In this document: in pieces, positions 25,956 to 34,762 of the stretch
How positions within the stretch are numbered: position 1 is the first letter of the stretch
How the letters are laid out: the number at the start of each line of letters is the position of its first letter
Source: Micavibrio aeruginosavorus ARL-13
GTDB lineage: Bacteria; Pseudomonadota; Alphaproteobacteria; Micavibrionales; Micavibrionaceae
Length of the DNA: 64,000 bases
Assembly (NCBI RefSeq): GCF_000226315.1
Contig: NC_016026.1
Coordinates: 1,798,001-1,862,000 of the forward strand
Direction of reading: 5' to 3'
Notes under the pieces: model-generated
What the model saw: the letters and a program-made list of their open reading frames with translations, nothing else
The model's database searches: none
Told to the model about the DNA's origin: nothing
Made by a program: the position numbers and the translations under genes

Positions 25956-26121
25956 TACTCCGTGCTCGCTGTTGTTAACGATGGCGGTGTTATAGATGAT
26001 TTATCTCAAATGCCGCAAGTTAACCCGTCAAAAGCATGGTATTCCAAAGCGTTAGCGCATGTTGAAAAGTGTTAATTTCTGCGGGTTTTCGTATATTAAA
26101 CCCCTATCCCCATCCAAAGGG

Positions 26122-26643
26122 TTACAACAGCATCGTGTCCAGTTTTTGCCGTTCCTGCAGCTGTGTGCGCTGTAAAACGTTGATGCGGTTGCGATCGGCA
26201 ATATCCAGATCAATCGCCTGATTACGCAGACCATCAAGCCTCTCACGCATCTGCCGTTCCTGATCGCTCTCTTCAAACATGCCGAGGAGAACCGCTTCAC
26301 CCGATCCATCCACCGCGGACAATCCCGATGAACCGTATTGTACTTTCTGTCGTGCCATCGCGCGCTTCAATGCGGCGCGCCGTGCCGTTTCTGCGCTTTG
26401 TGCATCGGCGGTTATTTTTGCGCGCTCCAGCCCGGCCTGCTCTTCGGCTTTTTGCAGGCCGGCATTCTGGGCCTCAATCAACTGACGCATGGCCAATTCC
26501 TGTTCCCGGCGCAGCGCGTCCTTCTGATCGGAATCGCCCAGCAATGTTTTGGCCGCGTTATAGCCAGAGTAAATCGAGCTGATGCTGCCGGCCATGTTGC
26601 CGAACTGGCCCAGAACCTTAACGGCGGAGGAAAGCGTTCCCAT
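26122..26643 (-). CDS. putative internal virion protein (T7 gp14-like position)
   Basis: The 173 residues are rich in Ala, Gln and Arg with long helices (KAEEQAGLERAKITADAQSA and following) and a hydrophobic/glycine start (VLGQFGNMAGSISSIYSGYN). Such small helical proteins behind the tail tubular B gene are ejected with DNA in T7-like phages. Assignment is from composition and position. The start overlaps the tail tubular B stop by one base. Confidence 0.65.
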   Translation of the reverse strand: MGTLSSAVKVLGQFGNMAGSISSIYSGYNAAKTLLGDSDQKDALRREQELAMRQLIEAQNAGLQKAEEQAGLERAKITADAQSAETARRAALKRAMARQKVQYGSSGLSAVDGSGEAVLLGMFEESDQERQMRERLDGLRNQAIDLDIADRNRINVLQRTQLQERQKLDTMLL

Positions 26644-28544
26644 TAATCATTCACCTTCATTTCAGTTGTTACAGACAAAAGCGTAAACGGCAAAGCCGCT
26701 GATTGTTCAATCCGCCACAGCGGATTGGCCCCGGTTGTGTTCCACCCGATGGCCCGAACCGATACATCCCGGCTGACCAGCGGCGGCGGCCCATCCGGCG
26801 GATCAATATCCCCGATATGACGCAGCGGAATATCGCGCAGGCCCCGCCCCACATCCAGCCGCAGAGCCGATGTGTCCTGCAGGCGAAAAATGGCCTCGAT
26901 CAAACGCACCGCCCGCCCCGCCCCAGCCTCCGCCACGGCGGATGGGGGCAAGGGTTCAACAATATGTGTATAGGGCAAACCGATGACGACGGAACTGGCC
27001 GGTTCATCCAGCGTGATTTCCCCGTCAATCACCGTGCGCGGATCATGCAAAATGCCGTCGGCTACGATGGACACTTCGCGTCCATCCAGATGATCCAGCC
27101 CCGCCCATGTATCGGTCGGTGTTTCTGATTCACCATTCAACGCGGCATCCAGAAACAATTCATCGTCAAATTCCTCGATATGAATGGCCTCGCCCCGGTT
27201 GACCAGCGCGTAAACATTCTCCCCCACAACGGCCACGGACAGGATATGCCCGTCCGTTTCCAGCAAGGTCCACGCCGCCACGGCTTCGGCCCGATATACG
27301 GTCAGGGTCGCAATCCTCCCATCCGCCCGCACCATAAACAACAAACGGCGGTTGGCATCAAAATCCTGATCAATCGGATCGTTAATTAAATGCCGAGACA
27401 GCAAGGCCAGATCGGTTGCCTGATAGGCCTGTTCGATATCGGTATAGATAAATTCCCGCACCTCTTTCTTGTTCCGGGCAATGAACAACGTCGCGCCATC
27501 CACACTGACCGGCGGCACATGACGGTTGGTCAAGGACCCGATGCGGGTCTGGCGTTTCAACTGCACATTGGTCGGCGTCAAGGGATCACCCGTGACCATC
27601 CATTCCGCACCGGATGTAAAAACCTGCAAATGCCGGCCGGAAAACAGGCCACGAATGGCGTTCACTTGGTCCGACAGGATGGCAAATTCAATCGCCTCGT
27701 CATCCAGACCCGTGCCCGTGTCAAAGTTGAACAAATCGCCAGATTTTGAAAACCACAACCGATTGGGCAAATCACGGCTGCCCCCCAGGACCAGACGATC
27801 CTGGTGGAACGCCACATTGGCCGGATACCCACGCACGGCGCTGAAGGCCTGCTCCATCCAATCAATGGTCGCGTTGGTGTTGGGCAATGTTTCAATAACA
27901 CTGACCGTCACCACAGTGGGGGAGTTAAAGGTGGTAATATTCACCTCTTTCCCCGCCACGCGCAGGCGAGTGTTTTCGTGGTCTTCGGTAAACACGCTGG
28001 CCGATGCGGTCAGGGTGATGGTCCCGGTCGTGGCCGATGGGGTCAATGTGACCGTAACATCGGCATATTTATAATAAGGTTGGAATTTCACCCCGTCATC
28101 GTCAACGAAGAACGCCCAATCATTCAGGCTGAAAACCCCGCCCGCTCCGCGCACCAATTTCATGGGCGTCAGATCCGGGTGAACGATCAGCAGCGTATCC
28201 GCACTCTGCGTCCAGGCGACATTGGCAATCTGGTCCTCGTCCCACGGCGCGGACAGGCTTTGTAAAAACCCGCCATCGGCATAAATATCCAATTGCCCGT
28301 CGGTCAGACACAACAGATAGGTTTGTTCCGTGTTAAACTCAAACGCGATCAAACGCCCCGTCCCCGCCGCGACATCAATATGGCGCAACCCCGCCCGGCG
28401 GGTTACACCGCCGGTAGGTTGAATGAATACGTTGGTCAAAGACAGCGCCCCGTTATCATAGGCGCGCAAATCCCCACGCCCCAGAAGGCTGCGCGAAACT
28501 TCACCGGCGGTGAAAGTGGTTTTTACGTTGCGAATACGGCTCAT
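26643..28544 (-). CDS. tail tubular protein B
   Basis: Nozzle protein of a short non-contractile tail. The 633 residues start MSRIRNVKTTFTAGEVSRSLLGRGDL and continue with DNGALSLTNVFIQPTGGVTRRAGLRHI, the hallmark of this family; further conserved pieces are PANVAFHQDRLVLGGSRDLPNRLWFS and GAEWMVTGDPLTPTNVQLKRQT. It overlaps the tail tubular A gene (ATGA) and the next gene by one base. Confidence 0.9.
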   Translation of the reverse strand: MSRIRNVKTTFTAGEVSRSLLGRGDLRAYDNGALSLTNVFIQPTGGVTRRAGLRHIDVAAGTGRLIAFEFNTEQTYLLCLTDGQLDIYADGGFLQSLSAPWDEDQIANVAWTQSADTLLIVHPDLTPMKLVRGAGGVFSLNDWAFFVDDDGVKFQPYYKYADVTVTLTPSATTGTITLTASASVFTEDHENTRLRVAGKEVNITTFNSPTVVTVSVIETLPNTNATIDWMEQAFSAVRGYPANVAFHQDRLVLGGSRDLPNRLWFSKSGDLFNFDTGTGLDDEAIEFAILSDQVNAIRGLFSGRHLQVFTSGAEWMVTGDPLTPTNVQLKRQTRIGSLTNRHVPPVSVDGATLFIARNKKEVREFIYTDIEQAYQATDLALLSRHLINDPIDQDFDANRRLLFMVRADGRIATLTVYRAEAVAAWTLLETDGHILSVAVVGENVYALVNRGEAIHIEEFDDELFLDAALNGESETPTDTWAGLDHLDGREVSIVADGILHDPRTVIDGEITLDEPASSVVIGLPYTHIVEPLPPSAVAEAGAGRAVRLIEAIFRLQDTSALRLDVGRGLRDIPLRHIGDIDPPDGPPPLVSRDVSVRAIGWNTTGANPLWRIEQSAALPFTLLSVTTEMKVND

Positions 28545-29113
28545 GAATTCCTCACATCGATCAGGCTGAAATCTTCAATGCGGTTGGGGGAGTCCTGCTG
28601 CGCGTCGATCTGGCGCGCGCGCTGGAATTCCCCGTCGGCCAGACGGAACATCGCCTCGGCCCGGGATGTGTTTTCGGTGACGGGGATGCAGAATTCCGCA
28701 CTCAACCGCGCGATCAGCGCCGCGTCGAAATAGGGCGGAAATTCTTCTTCCTCCGGCCGGAAAATATAGGTCAGCAGGACCGAATCCGAATTGGCCTGCA
28801 ACCGCCCGCGGGCGATGCGGTAATTCAAACCGCGTCCGCGCCCCGCCGTTCCGGCGGATAACGCCCGTAAATAATCGGACGGTAAATGAAACGCATGGGC
28901 ATAATCCGCCGCAGGCGCAGTCACATCGGGGTTCAGGACCACCTGCCCCGTGGCAAAACTCCAGCCATAGGCGGAAAGCAACGCATCGCGAACCGGCCCG
29001 AACAAGGCCCCGGCAATATCGGCCTCGGCCGTGCCATCCAGAAACGATGTAATCGGTGCCGCGCCCAGGCGGATCAGCGCCCGGCTGCACAGGGCAATAT
29101 CGGAAAGAGCCAT
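28541..29113 (-). CDS. tail tubular protein A (adaptor)
   Basis: Adaptor ring between portal and nozzle in podovirus tails. The 190 residues start MALSDIALCSRALIRLGAAPI, a signature N terminus of this family, and include FGPVRDALLSAYGWSFAT and FHLPSDYLRALS. Start at 29113 fits the family; a TTG 18 bases upstream is not needed. ATGA overlap with tail tubular B. Confidence 0.88.
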   Translation of the reverse strand: MALSDIALCSRALIRLGAAPITSFLDGTAEADIAGALFGPVRDALLSAYGWSFATGQVVLNPDVTAPAADYAHAFHLPSDYLRALSAGTAGRGRGLNYRIARGRLQANSDSVLLTYIFRPEEEEFPPYFDAALIARLSAEFCIPVTENTSRAEAMFRLADGEFQRARQIDAQQDSPNRIEDFSLIDVRNS

Positions 29114-29158
29114 TTGAAAGCCTGCCTTCAATCATAGAATGTGGAATGTAAAAGAATG

Positions 29159-29211
29159 GGGCCCTGCCCCGCCGGATTGAATGAAAAACAAACAATCCGG
29201 CGGGGTGGCCC
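29159..29211. repeat. long hairpin in the gap before tail tubular A
   Basis: Perfect 13-base arms CCCCGCCGGATTG and CAATCCGGCGGGG around a 13-base A-rich loop, extended by GGGCC/GGCCC pairs. It fills the gap between the 81-residue gene and tail tubular A. No T-run follows, so a pause or processing element in the late transcript is likelier than a terminator. Confidence 0.65.
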
Positions 29212-29329
29212 GATACCGACGACAATGGACGTCGCCCGTCATACGCATGAACCGACCAGAGGAACCAAAATGGTCGATTACCACGCGGATCCGCGCAAGC
29301 CCGCCATCACGGCAACCGGCTACACAGCC

Positions 29330-29575
29330 TTAGCTGTACAGCGCGATCGTCACGGCGCCGCCGCTGTTCCCGGTGACGATATAAAATTTCGTCGCAGGGG
29401 TGCCGTCGGTATCAAGATTGGCGATGATCAGATCATTCACGCGCATCATGTCGGATGCCGTGTTGAAATAACCAGCGCCGGTAACCACACCAGATGCATC
29501 CACGGTGGTGTAGTGCCACAACGTGAAATTATTGGCATAGGCCAGAACGCTTAAATCACTTGCTTTGAAAGCCAT
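29330..29575 (-). CDS. small virion protein (capsid-adjacent, 81 aa)
   Basis: Function not established. 81 residues, beta-rich, starting MAFKASDLSVLAYANNFTLW and with the middle segment GAGYFNTASDMMRVNDLII. Position directly behind the major capsid gene suggests a capsid decoration or head fibre protein. GAAGGAC precedes the ATG. Confidence 0.65.
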   Translation of the reverse strand: MAFKASDLSVLAYANNFTLWHYTTVDASGVVTGAGYFNTASDMMRVNDLIIANLDTDGTPATKFYIVTGNSGGAVTIALYS

Positions 29576-29611
29576 TGTTTTTGTCCTTCTTCTTTATGGT
29601 TGCACAGACGA

Positions 29612-30439
29612 TTACGGGGTTTCGTCACATTCGATGACAACAACGCCGTTACCGTCGATCAGGGATGCACCCTGGCTCATCATGTTGTTGACGAAGTGCG
29701 CCGCACGGTCGCCGTGCCACGTAATATCCGTCTGAACATCCGAACCCGACGCATGACCGATGGCCGTTTTGTGGAACCAGAAGCAGGACCGCACACCCGT
29801 GCCATCAATCGGCAAACCGGAATGCGGAATAAACAACGTCCCCAGGAAGCGTTTTGCCTGAATCCCACGGAACGGCAATTCATCCGGGCCGACATAATCG
29901 GCGCTGGTGAATTCGTCGGTGGCCAGCAATTCGCTCCATTGTTTGTAACCAACAATCGCATAACGCTCGCCATCATCCGGCACATCGGCCTCGCCCAGTT
30001 GTTCGAAAGCCTCCAGAATTTTGGCAATCGACATGCCGGCGCCTGCGTCCGCCACCACGTTGGTGCTGGCCGTGGCCAGGGCATTGATGATCAGCTCGTC
30101 CGTTTTACGGCCCAGAGCATAAGCACCGGCATTGGCGATAACCTGACGTTCGTCGATGTTGGTTTTCAGTTCGTCCAGACGGTCAACCCAGTCGCCGGCG
30201 TAATAATCCTGCAACGTGGTTTCCACCGTGGAATGGGACAGGTTCATCACCGGAACCATACCGTGGGTGGATTTGGTCGACGCCACGCCCTTGCCGACTT
30301 TTTGGAAGACGGTGCTGGAACCTTGGACGTTGGAGATGGTGCGCACGGTGTTCCGCAGTTTGGAGCCCATACGCTGGTAGGATTCATGCACTTCGCGTTC
30401 GAATTGCTTGATAAAGGCCTGGTCAATGGATGTGGCCAT
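29612..30439 (-). CDS. major capsid protein
   Basis: Podovirus-type capsid protein of 275 residues, starting MATSIDQAFIKQFEREVHES after GAGGAAA. Conserved pieces include GSKLRNTVRTISNV, HSTVETTLQDYYAGDWVDRLDE, a hinge-like NAGAYALGRKTDELI and the C-terminal CFWFHKTAIGHASG and RAAHFVNNMMSQGASLID. Upstream in-frame starts would read into the promoter region. Preceded in the cluster by scaffold and followed by a small virion protein. Confidence 0.88.
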   Translation of the reverse strand: MATSIDQAFIKQFEREVHESYQRMGSKLRNTVRTISNVQGSSTVFQKVGKGVASTKSTHGMVPVMNLSHSTVETTLQDYYAGDWVDRLDELKTNIDERQVIANAGAYALGRKTDELIINALATASTNVVADAGAGMSIAKILEAFEQLGEADVPDDGERYAIVGYKQWSELLATDEFTSADYVGPDELPFRGIQAKRFLGTLFIPHSGLPIDGTGVRSCFWFHKTAIGHASGSDVQTDITWHGDRAAHFVNNMMSQGASLIDGNGVVVIECDETP

Positions 30440-30936
30440 GACATTTCCTCGTTCTGTATGTTGTTGATGAAAAACACGTTGTGAAACCGGGGGCGGTTGT
30501 CGTTCGTCACGGCCACAAAAGAAAACCCGGTGGGAACACCCAAAAAAACCATGGCGACGGGCGGCACGCATACCGCACCGTTGTCCGTCACCACGAAGTT
30601 TCAAAGGGAGATCAAAGCCGTCATGTCCCGCAGCCGGACCCTTTTCCAAGGGCATTCCCAGACAGCGGACGCAATGAGGGCGTCGACAGGAGTTAATTTA
30701 GGATTAAATTCCTAAGTTGTCAATCTCTATTTTTAAAACTGGCAATTTATTTTTTGAAAATTATATAAGGGTGTGAAAGACTGGAATTGGGCATAAAAAA
30801 ACAAACAATCCTTCCCGCCCGTCTTTTTCTTGCATGCGGCAATAGAGGTCTGATATTAACCGCGTTACGGAAATAAATTCCGTACAAAAGGGTCGCGCTC
30901 CCGTGTGTTTTTGCGCGCCCGATGGAGAGTTAGAGC
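30440..30936. other. 497-base divergent intergenic region in the prophage
   Basis: Holds control signals for the capsid gene (minus) and the PilZ gene (plus). A strong minus-strand promoter with an internal dyad is at 30695-30723. The part 30690-30780 is markedly AT-rich. GGAG at 30921-30924 is the PilZ ribosome-binding site. Short frames on either strand between 30480 and 30715 have no recognisable product. Confidence 0.6.
30695..30723 (-). promoter_or_regulatory. predicted promoter of the capsid gene with dyad operator
   Basis: Minus strand TTGACA (30723-30718), 17-base spacer, TAAATT (30700-30695). Between the boxes lies a dyad TTAGGA-N6-TCCTAA (30698-30715), well placed for a repressor. 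The capsid start is about 255 bases downstream. Confidence 0.6.
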
Positions 30937-31320
30937 ATGCTGAATATCCTTCTCGCTGGCCTGCGCGCCAATGGCAGCAATGATGCCGCCGAAACACGCC
31001 GCCGCTACCCCCGCCGTCACGCCGACCGTTGTGTCGCCAGCGTGAACGGGAAAATTTTCCCCGTTGAAAACTGGAGCTTCGGCGGATTGCAGATCATGGC
31101 CGATGAACGCCTGTTCGGGATTGATCAGACCGTCGACATGGTTTTGAAATTCAAACTGCGCAACACGATCATTGATATCGACGTGCACGGCACCGTCATT
31201 CGCAAAACCGCCGACCATGTCGGGATTGAGTTCGAACCGCTGAGCCAGACCATCCGCCGCGCGTTCCAACAAGTAATCGACGACCACGTCGCCGCCGAAT
31301 TCGCCAATTCGCAAATCTGA
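30937..31320 (+). CDS. PilZ domain protein (c-di-GMP binding), inserted in the prophage
   Basis: Predicted c-di-GMP receptor. The 127 residues form one PilZ domain: RxxxR in RRRYPRRHADR (residues 21-31), then NWSFGG (45-50) fitting D/NxSxxG, and FEPLSQTIRRAFQQVI at the end. It runs against all neighbouring phage genes and has its own ribosome-binding site and terminator. This is the layout of a phage moron. Domain call is strong; what it controls is unknown. Confidence 0.88.
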   Translation: MLNILLAGLRANGSNDAAETRRRYPRRHADRCVASVNGKIFPVENWSFGGLQIMADERLFGIDQTVDMVLKFKLRNTIIDIDVHGTVIRKTADHVGIEFEPLSQTIRRAFQQVIDDHVAAEFANSQI

Positions 31321-31338
31321 TCGGCCTTTAAAATAATC

Positions 31339-31374
31339 AAATCCCCTCCACCATACGGCGGAGGGGATTTTTTT
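31339..31374 (+). terminator. terminator of the PilZ gene
   Basis: Arms AAATCCCCTCC and GGAGGGGATTT with a 10-base loop and a T-run, 19 bases after the PilZ stop. It also prevents antisense read-through into the scaffold gene. Confidence 0.92.
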
Positions 31375-31420
31375 ATGGGCCCAATCATCCCCCATGCAAA
31401 GAGAACGGCCCATATTCCGT

Positions 31421-32197
31421 TTATTCGGTCCCACCATAGATGCGCTGGAACCCTTGGGTGACCTGCGCAATCGTGGATGGATCACGGTCGCGCCAGTATT
31501 TCGGGTCACGCATCATGGACCGCAGGGCGTTTTCATCCGGGGCCAGACCAGATGCATCCTTGCCGCCCACATGATCCAGCGCGGATTCGCCGCCCTGCAT
31601 CATGCGATACAGTGCCATGACGCCCTCGAAACTGGACGACAGATTGTTCAGCACATCCGGCGGCAGGTTTTTTCGGCCATAGGACAAGAGCTGGCGTGAA
31701 ATTTCGGCCCAGCGTTCCGGCCCACCAAAGGCAGAGATCAAACGGTCAACCTCGCGGTCGGCCTTGAACTCCTCGGCAATCTCCAGGATCATCGGCACCA
31801 TTTTCTCGGCGGCCAGATCGTAAACCATCTGCACCTGATCCGGCGTAAAGCCGCGTTCATGCATACGCTTGTTCAAATCCGCATCCGCCGTGAACAGGCC
31901 GTGGTCGCACCGCACATTATACGCATCCGGTGTATCCGGCACGCCCAGCGCACGGTGGATACGGCTGCGATCTTCGCCCTCGCCCGGCAGGGCGATCATG
32001 GTGGAGAGTTTTTTCTCCAACGCCAGATAGGATTGCACCAACGCTTCAACCCGCACAGCGCGTTTTTCGACGTCCCAGAATTTATCGGGCAGGCCCGCCG
32101 GACGCGCAGGATCGGTGACAGAAGCGTTCATCGCACCTGCATTCTCCGCATCCATTTTGGATTCGTCTTCGGGGGTCAGTAAATTATCAACACTCAT
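31421..32197 (-). CDS. capsid scaffold protein
   Basis: Probable assembly scaffold. The 258 residues are acidic and helical, with LPDKFWDVEKRAVRVEALVQSY in the N-terminal third and the late segment ALRSMMRDPKYWRDRDPSTIAQVTQGFQRIYGG, both usual for podovirus scaffold proteins. GAAGGAG precedes ATG 32197. The PilZ gene separates it from the capsid gene. Confidence 0.8.
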   Translation of the reverse strand: MSVDNLLTPEDESKMDAENAGAMNASVTDPARPAGLPDKFWDVEKRAVRVEALVQSYLALEKKLSTMIALPGEGEDRSRIHRALGVPDTPDAYNVRCDHGLFTADADLNKRMHERGFTPDQVQMVYDLAAEKMVPMILEIAEEFKADREVDRLISAFGGPERWAEISRQLLSYGRKNLPPDVLNNLSSSFEGVMALYRMMQGGESALDHVGGKDASGLAPDENALRSMMRDPKYWRDRDPSTIAQVTQGFQRIYGGTE

Positions 32198-32230
32198 TGT
32201 CTTTCTCCTTCTTTCATTAAAAGTTTTCAA

Positions 32231-32437
32231 TTAACGACTTGAACGGCCACGATCGACCATGCGCATGACCGAGGCGACCAATGCCCGCTGCCCCTCGGCA
32301 TAGCGCAGATGCGTGTCGCTGATATCCGGACCATGGGCGCGAGCGAATGTCATCACCTGCAGATGGGCCAGAACTTTTTTCCCGTCATCGCTGGAAAAAC
32401 AGCGCGCGAACAGGCGGTCGATATCCTGTTGCGTCAT
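32231..32437 (-). CDS. Bbp19-like small phage protein
   Basis: 68 residues from ATG 32437; a longer frame from 32512 would overlap the portal gene by 56 bases. The pattern FARCFSSDDGKKVLAHL and HLRYAEGQRALVASVMRMV matches the Bbp19-like phage family as I remember it from Bordetella phage BPP-1. Function unknown; it lies between portal and scaffold as in related phages. Confidence 0.7.
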   Translation of the reverse strand: MTQQDIDRLFARCFSSDDGKKVLAHLQVMTFARAHGPDISDTHLRYAEGQRALVASVMRMVDRGRSSR

Positions 32438-32456
32438 TGCCGGGGCCTCATCACCT

Positions 32457-34061
32457 CTAGAAAACAGATGCGGCGGCACGGGCAGATGCTTCGTCATTGG
32501 CAAGAAGTTCATCGTTCAAAATCTCCATATCAAGGGTGGGTTGGGCTTGCGACGCCGGTTGAACGTCGTTCAGGATCAGGTCGGACGGCACGCCCAGCGC
32601 ATCGCCCAGGAATCGCGCGGCCTGTGGCAGATTGACAGCGGCCAGAGCCTCCGGCCCCATGGCCTGCACAGCCTGCAACCAACTCAGCGTGTTCTGCACG
32701 TTACGTTGCCCCTGCGCCCGGGCGAGCGGCGAGCGGTAATCCAGCGTGACCAGACGGCCATCGATGGCGATATCCGGCACTTCACCCCGGCGACGCAGGA
32801 TGGCGAAGGCCCGCATGATCAGCGGCGTCATCAATTCCGTCTGTAACCGGCCATAGGTCGCCCCCAGCAGCAGCGCCATTTCACCGGAGCGTTCCAGAAC
32901 TTCCGTCGCGGTCATACGGCGATCGGAAATCTGCCCCAAGCGATCGGTCAACAAAGCGTGACGGATGCGCGCGCGCAGATCGTCCAGAACCAGTTGCGAA
33001 ATATCGAACCGCCCCGGCATTTCCAGCGGCTTCAGCCCTTGCGACCCCACCGCTTTCGGAATAATCACACCGGGTTTTAGTTCGATGTTGGCGGGGTTGA
33101 GAACGCCGTCATCATCCGCCTGCCAGATCCCGGTCACGGCGATGGTGGCATTTTTCAAGATCAGCTCGACAACCTTGTTCGCGGTCTTAATATCGGGCAG
33201 TGATTTCATCACCGGTGACCGGCCATAGATTTCCCCCGGCGATTTCAACCAGCGGAAAGCAATCATCGGCGTATCCGCCATGCGCGATTGTTTCAACACT
33301 GTGGCATTGCTGCCCGCAGATTGTAGCGTGGCCTGTAATGCATATCCGCCGCGCCCGTCAGGCAGGATGGATTCCAGAACCGGGAACCGGGCCTGGGCAT
33401 CGCGTTCACCACTGCGGATCACATCGGCGGGCAAGTCCGCCAGCGGATAGCGTTCACGCAATTGCGCCAATGTCATGTTCACTTCGCGGTACAGGCCGTT
33501 CAGATAACCATCGGCCCCCTCCTCCAGCACCAATTGGTGCAAGGGCACCGCCGTAAAACGGAACGCGGAGAACGATCCCGGTGGGGATTCTTCCACGAAC
33601 AGGCACGCGGTTCCGCCAACGATCAAATCGAGGAAGCATTGATGAATTTCAACGATGAAGTTGGAGCGGTCCAGATGCGCCTGAATCGTCCGTGCCGCTT
33701 TCTCCAGCGCCGGAGCCAGACGTTCGGCATCGGATGCGCTGAGATCCGGGCCGGGTTTCAGACCGAACCATTGCGTCCATGGCGGGGTCAGATTGCCCAG
33801 CAGGCTGGCCGCCAATTGTTCGACACAATCCAGCGCCGTGGCATCATAAAGACGATCCATGCGCGTATCGCCGGGGCGAATGCCACCGCCAAAACCCTGA
33901 CGCTGCGGCAAGGCGTAATCATACGCATCCTGCCACAGCGATTCCCATTGGGATCGGCGTGATTTCGCCGCGTTAAAACGCTGCATCAAAGCATCACGCG
34001 CCGTTGCATCCATCGCCGTATCCGGTTTCGCGGCATCCAGAACAAAATTCGCCACCATCAT
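32457..34061 (-). CDS. portal (head-tail connector) protein
   Basis: Podovirus portal of 534 residues. Key segments are RRSQWESLWQDAYDYALPQR near the N terminus, DATALDCVEQLAASLLGNLTPPWTQWF, EIYGRSPVMKSLPDIKTANKV and TDRLGQISDRRMTATEVLER, all typical of the head_tail connector family. It starts in a TAATG overlap with the gene before it. Confidence 0.92.
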   Translation of the reverse strand: MMVANFVLDAAKPDTAMDATARDALMQRFNAAKSRRSQWESLWQDAYDYALPQRQGFGGGIRPGDTRMDRLYDATALDCVEQLAASLLGNLTPPWTQWFGLKPGPDLSASDAERLAPALEKAARTIQAHLDRSNFIVEIHQCFLDLIVGGTACLFVEESPPGSFSAFRFTAVPLHQLVLEEGADGYLNGLYREVNMTLAQLRERYPLADLPADVIRSGERDAQARFPVLESILPDGRGGYALQATLQSAGSNATVLKQSRMADTPMIAFRWLKSPGEIYGRSPVMKSLPDIKTANKVVELILKNATIAVTGIWQADDDGVLNPANIELKPGVIIPKAVGSQGLKPLEMPGRFDISQLVLDDLRARIRHALLTDRLGQISDRRMTATEVLERSGEMALLLGATYGRLQTELMTPLIMRAFAILRRRGEVPDIAIDGRLVTLDYRSPLARAQGQRNVQNTLSWLQAVQAMGPEALAAVNLPQAARFLGDALGVPSDLILNDVQPASQAQPTLDMEILNDELLANDEASARAAASVF

Positions 34062-34327
34062 TATTCTCCCAACAAGGTTTTGCGTTGCGGGGTGTCCCCT
34101 TGGGACAACAAACCGCGGAAACCCGTGGCAATCGTGCTGAGCCGTCCGCGCCCGCGCTCCAGCAGGCTGGCCGCGCGTTGAGCGGACCGTGTTTCATCAT
34201 CGGTCGGCGTGGTCGTTCCGGTATCCGTCCCCGCCGATGGGGATGGTGTGGTGGTGGTCGGGGTCGGTGTATAGACCGGGACATATTGGACAGACGGCGT
34301 CTTCGGACGCGAAGCAAAGCTTCCCAT
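34061..34327 (-). CDS. small phage protein upstream of portal (88 aa)
   Basis: Not functionally assigned. The 88 residues start MGSFASRPKTPSVQYVPVY, continue with a Thr/Pro/Ser-rich linker (about 20-45) and end in RGLLSQGDTPQRKTLLGE. Proteins with this arrangement often precede portal genes in short-tailed prophages. Possibly a small virion or assembly factor. Confidence 0.65.
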   Translation of the reverse strand: MGSFASRPKTPSVQYVPVYTPTPTTTTPSPSAGTDTGTTTPTDDETRSAQRAASLLERGRGRLSTIATGFRGLLSQGDTPQRKTLLGE

Positions 34328-34363
34328 CGTGTTCTCCTTCGATAACAATGTTGGTTTAAAAAA

Positions 34364-34762
34364 TCAGGCGGTCGCGATATGGCGATACAATTGCCACGGC
34401 GTCATAATCCACCGGTCATGCAGGCCGAGAATGCGTTTCACCGCTTCGACGCACGTGAACGGCATCGGTGGCGCACAGCGACGCGGGGCCTGGCGCACAG
34501 TGGTCGGCACCACGCGTTGCCCCCGCCCCGCCAACCACGCCGGCAAATCGAAATCCGCCGGAACATGATGCACGGTGATTTCGGTTTTGTTGGCCAGCGG
34601 ATCGCACGACAGCCAGTGCCGCCCGTCATTCAACAAAACGAAGCAATGGCGGAACCCAGGGCGCAGGAAGCGCAACCACGGCAAATCCGTTTCCCCGGTG
34701 AACACCACCCATGCGTTTTGACGGTTGGACGACGAATTGGAAAATTTGGACATCATGCTCAT
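34364..34762 (-). CDS. phage protein with permuted papain-like (H then C) pattern
   Basis: Function unknown. 132 residues from ATG 34762, placed by AGGAGG seven bases upstream and an ATGA overlap with the preceding gene. GFRHCFVLLNDGRHWLSCDP followed 40-50 residues later by FTCVEAVKRILG gives His then Cys, the order of circularly permuted NlpC/P60-like peptidases. This is an inference from pattern only. Confidence 0.55.
   Translation of the reverse strand: MSMMSKFSNSSSNRQNAWVVFTGETDLPWLRFLRPGFRHCFVLLNDGRHWLSCDPLANKTEITVHHVPADFDLPAWLAGRGQRVVPTTVRQAPRRCAPPMPFTCVEAVKRILGLHDRWIMTPWQLYRHIATA

Noticed and set aside
30481-30715. Two overlapping plus-strand frames upstream of the PilZ gene
   Set aside because: They cover the capsid leader, lack ribosome-binding sites and end at the capsid promoter.
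30830-30860. PilZ promoter TTGCAT ... TATTAA
   Set aside because: Only a weak match with 18-base spacing; not strong enough to list as a feature.
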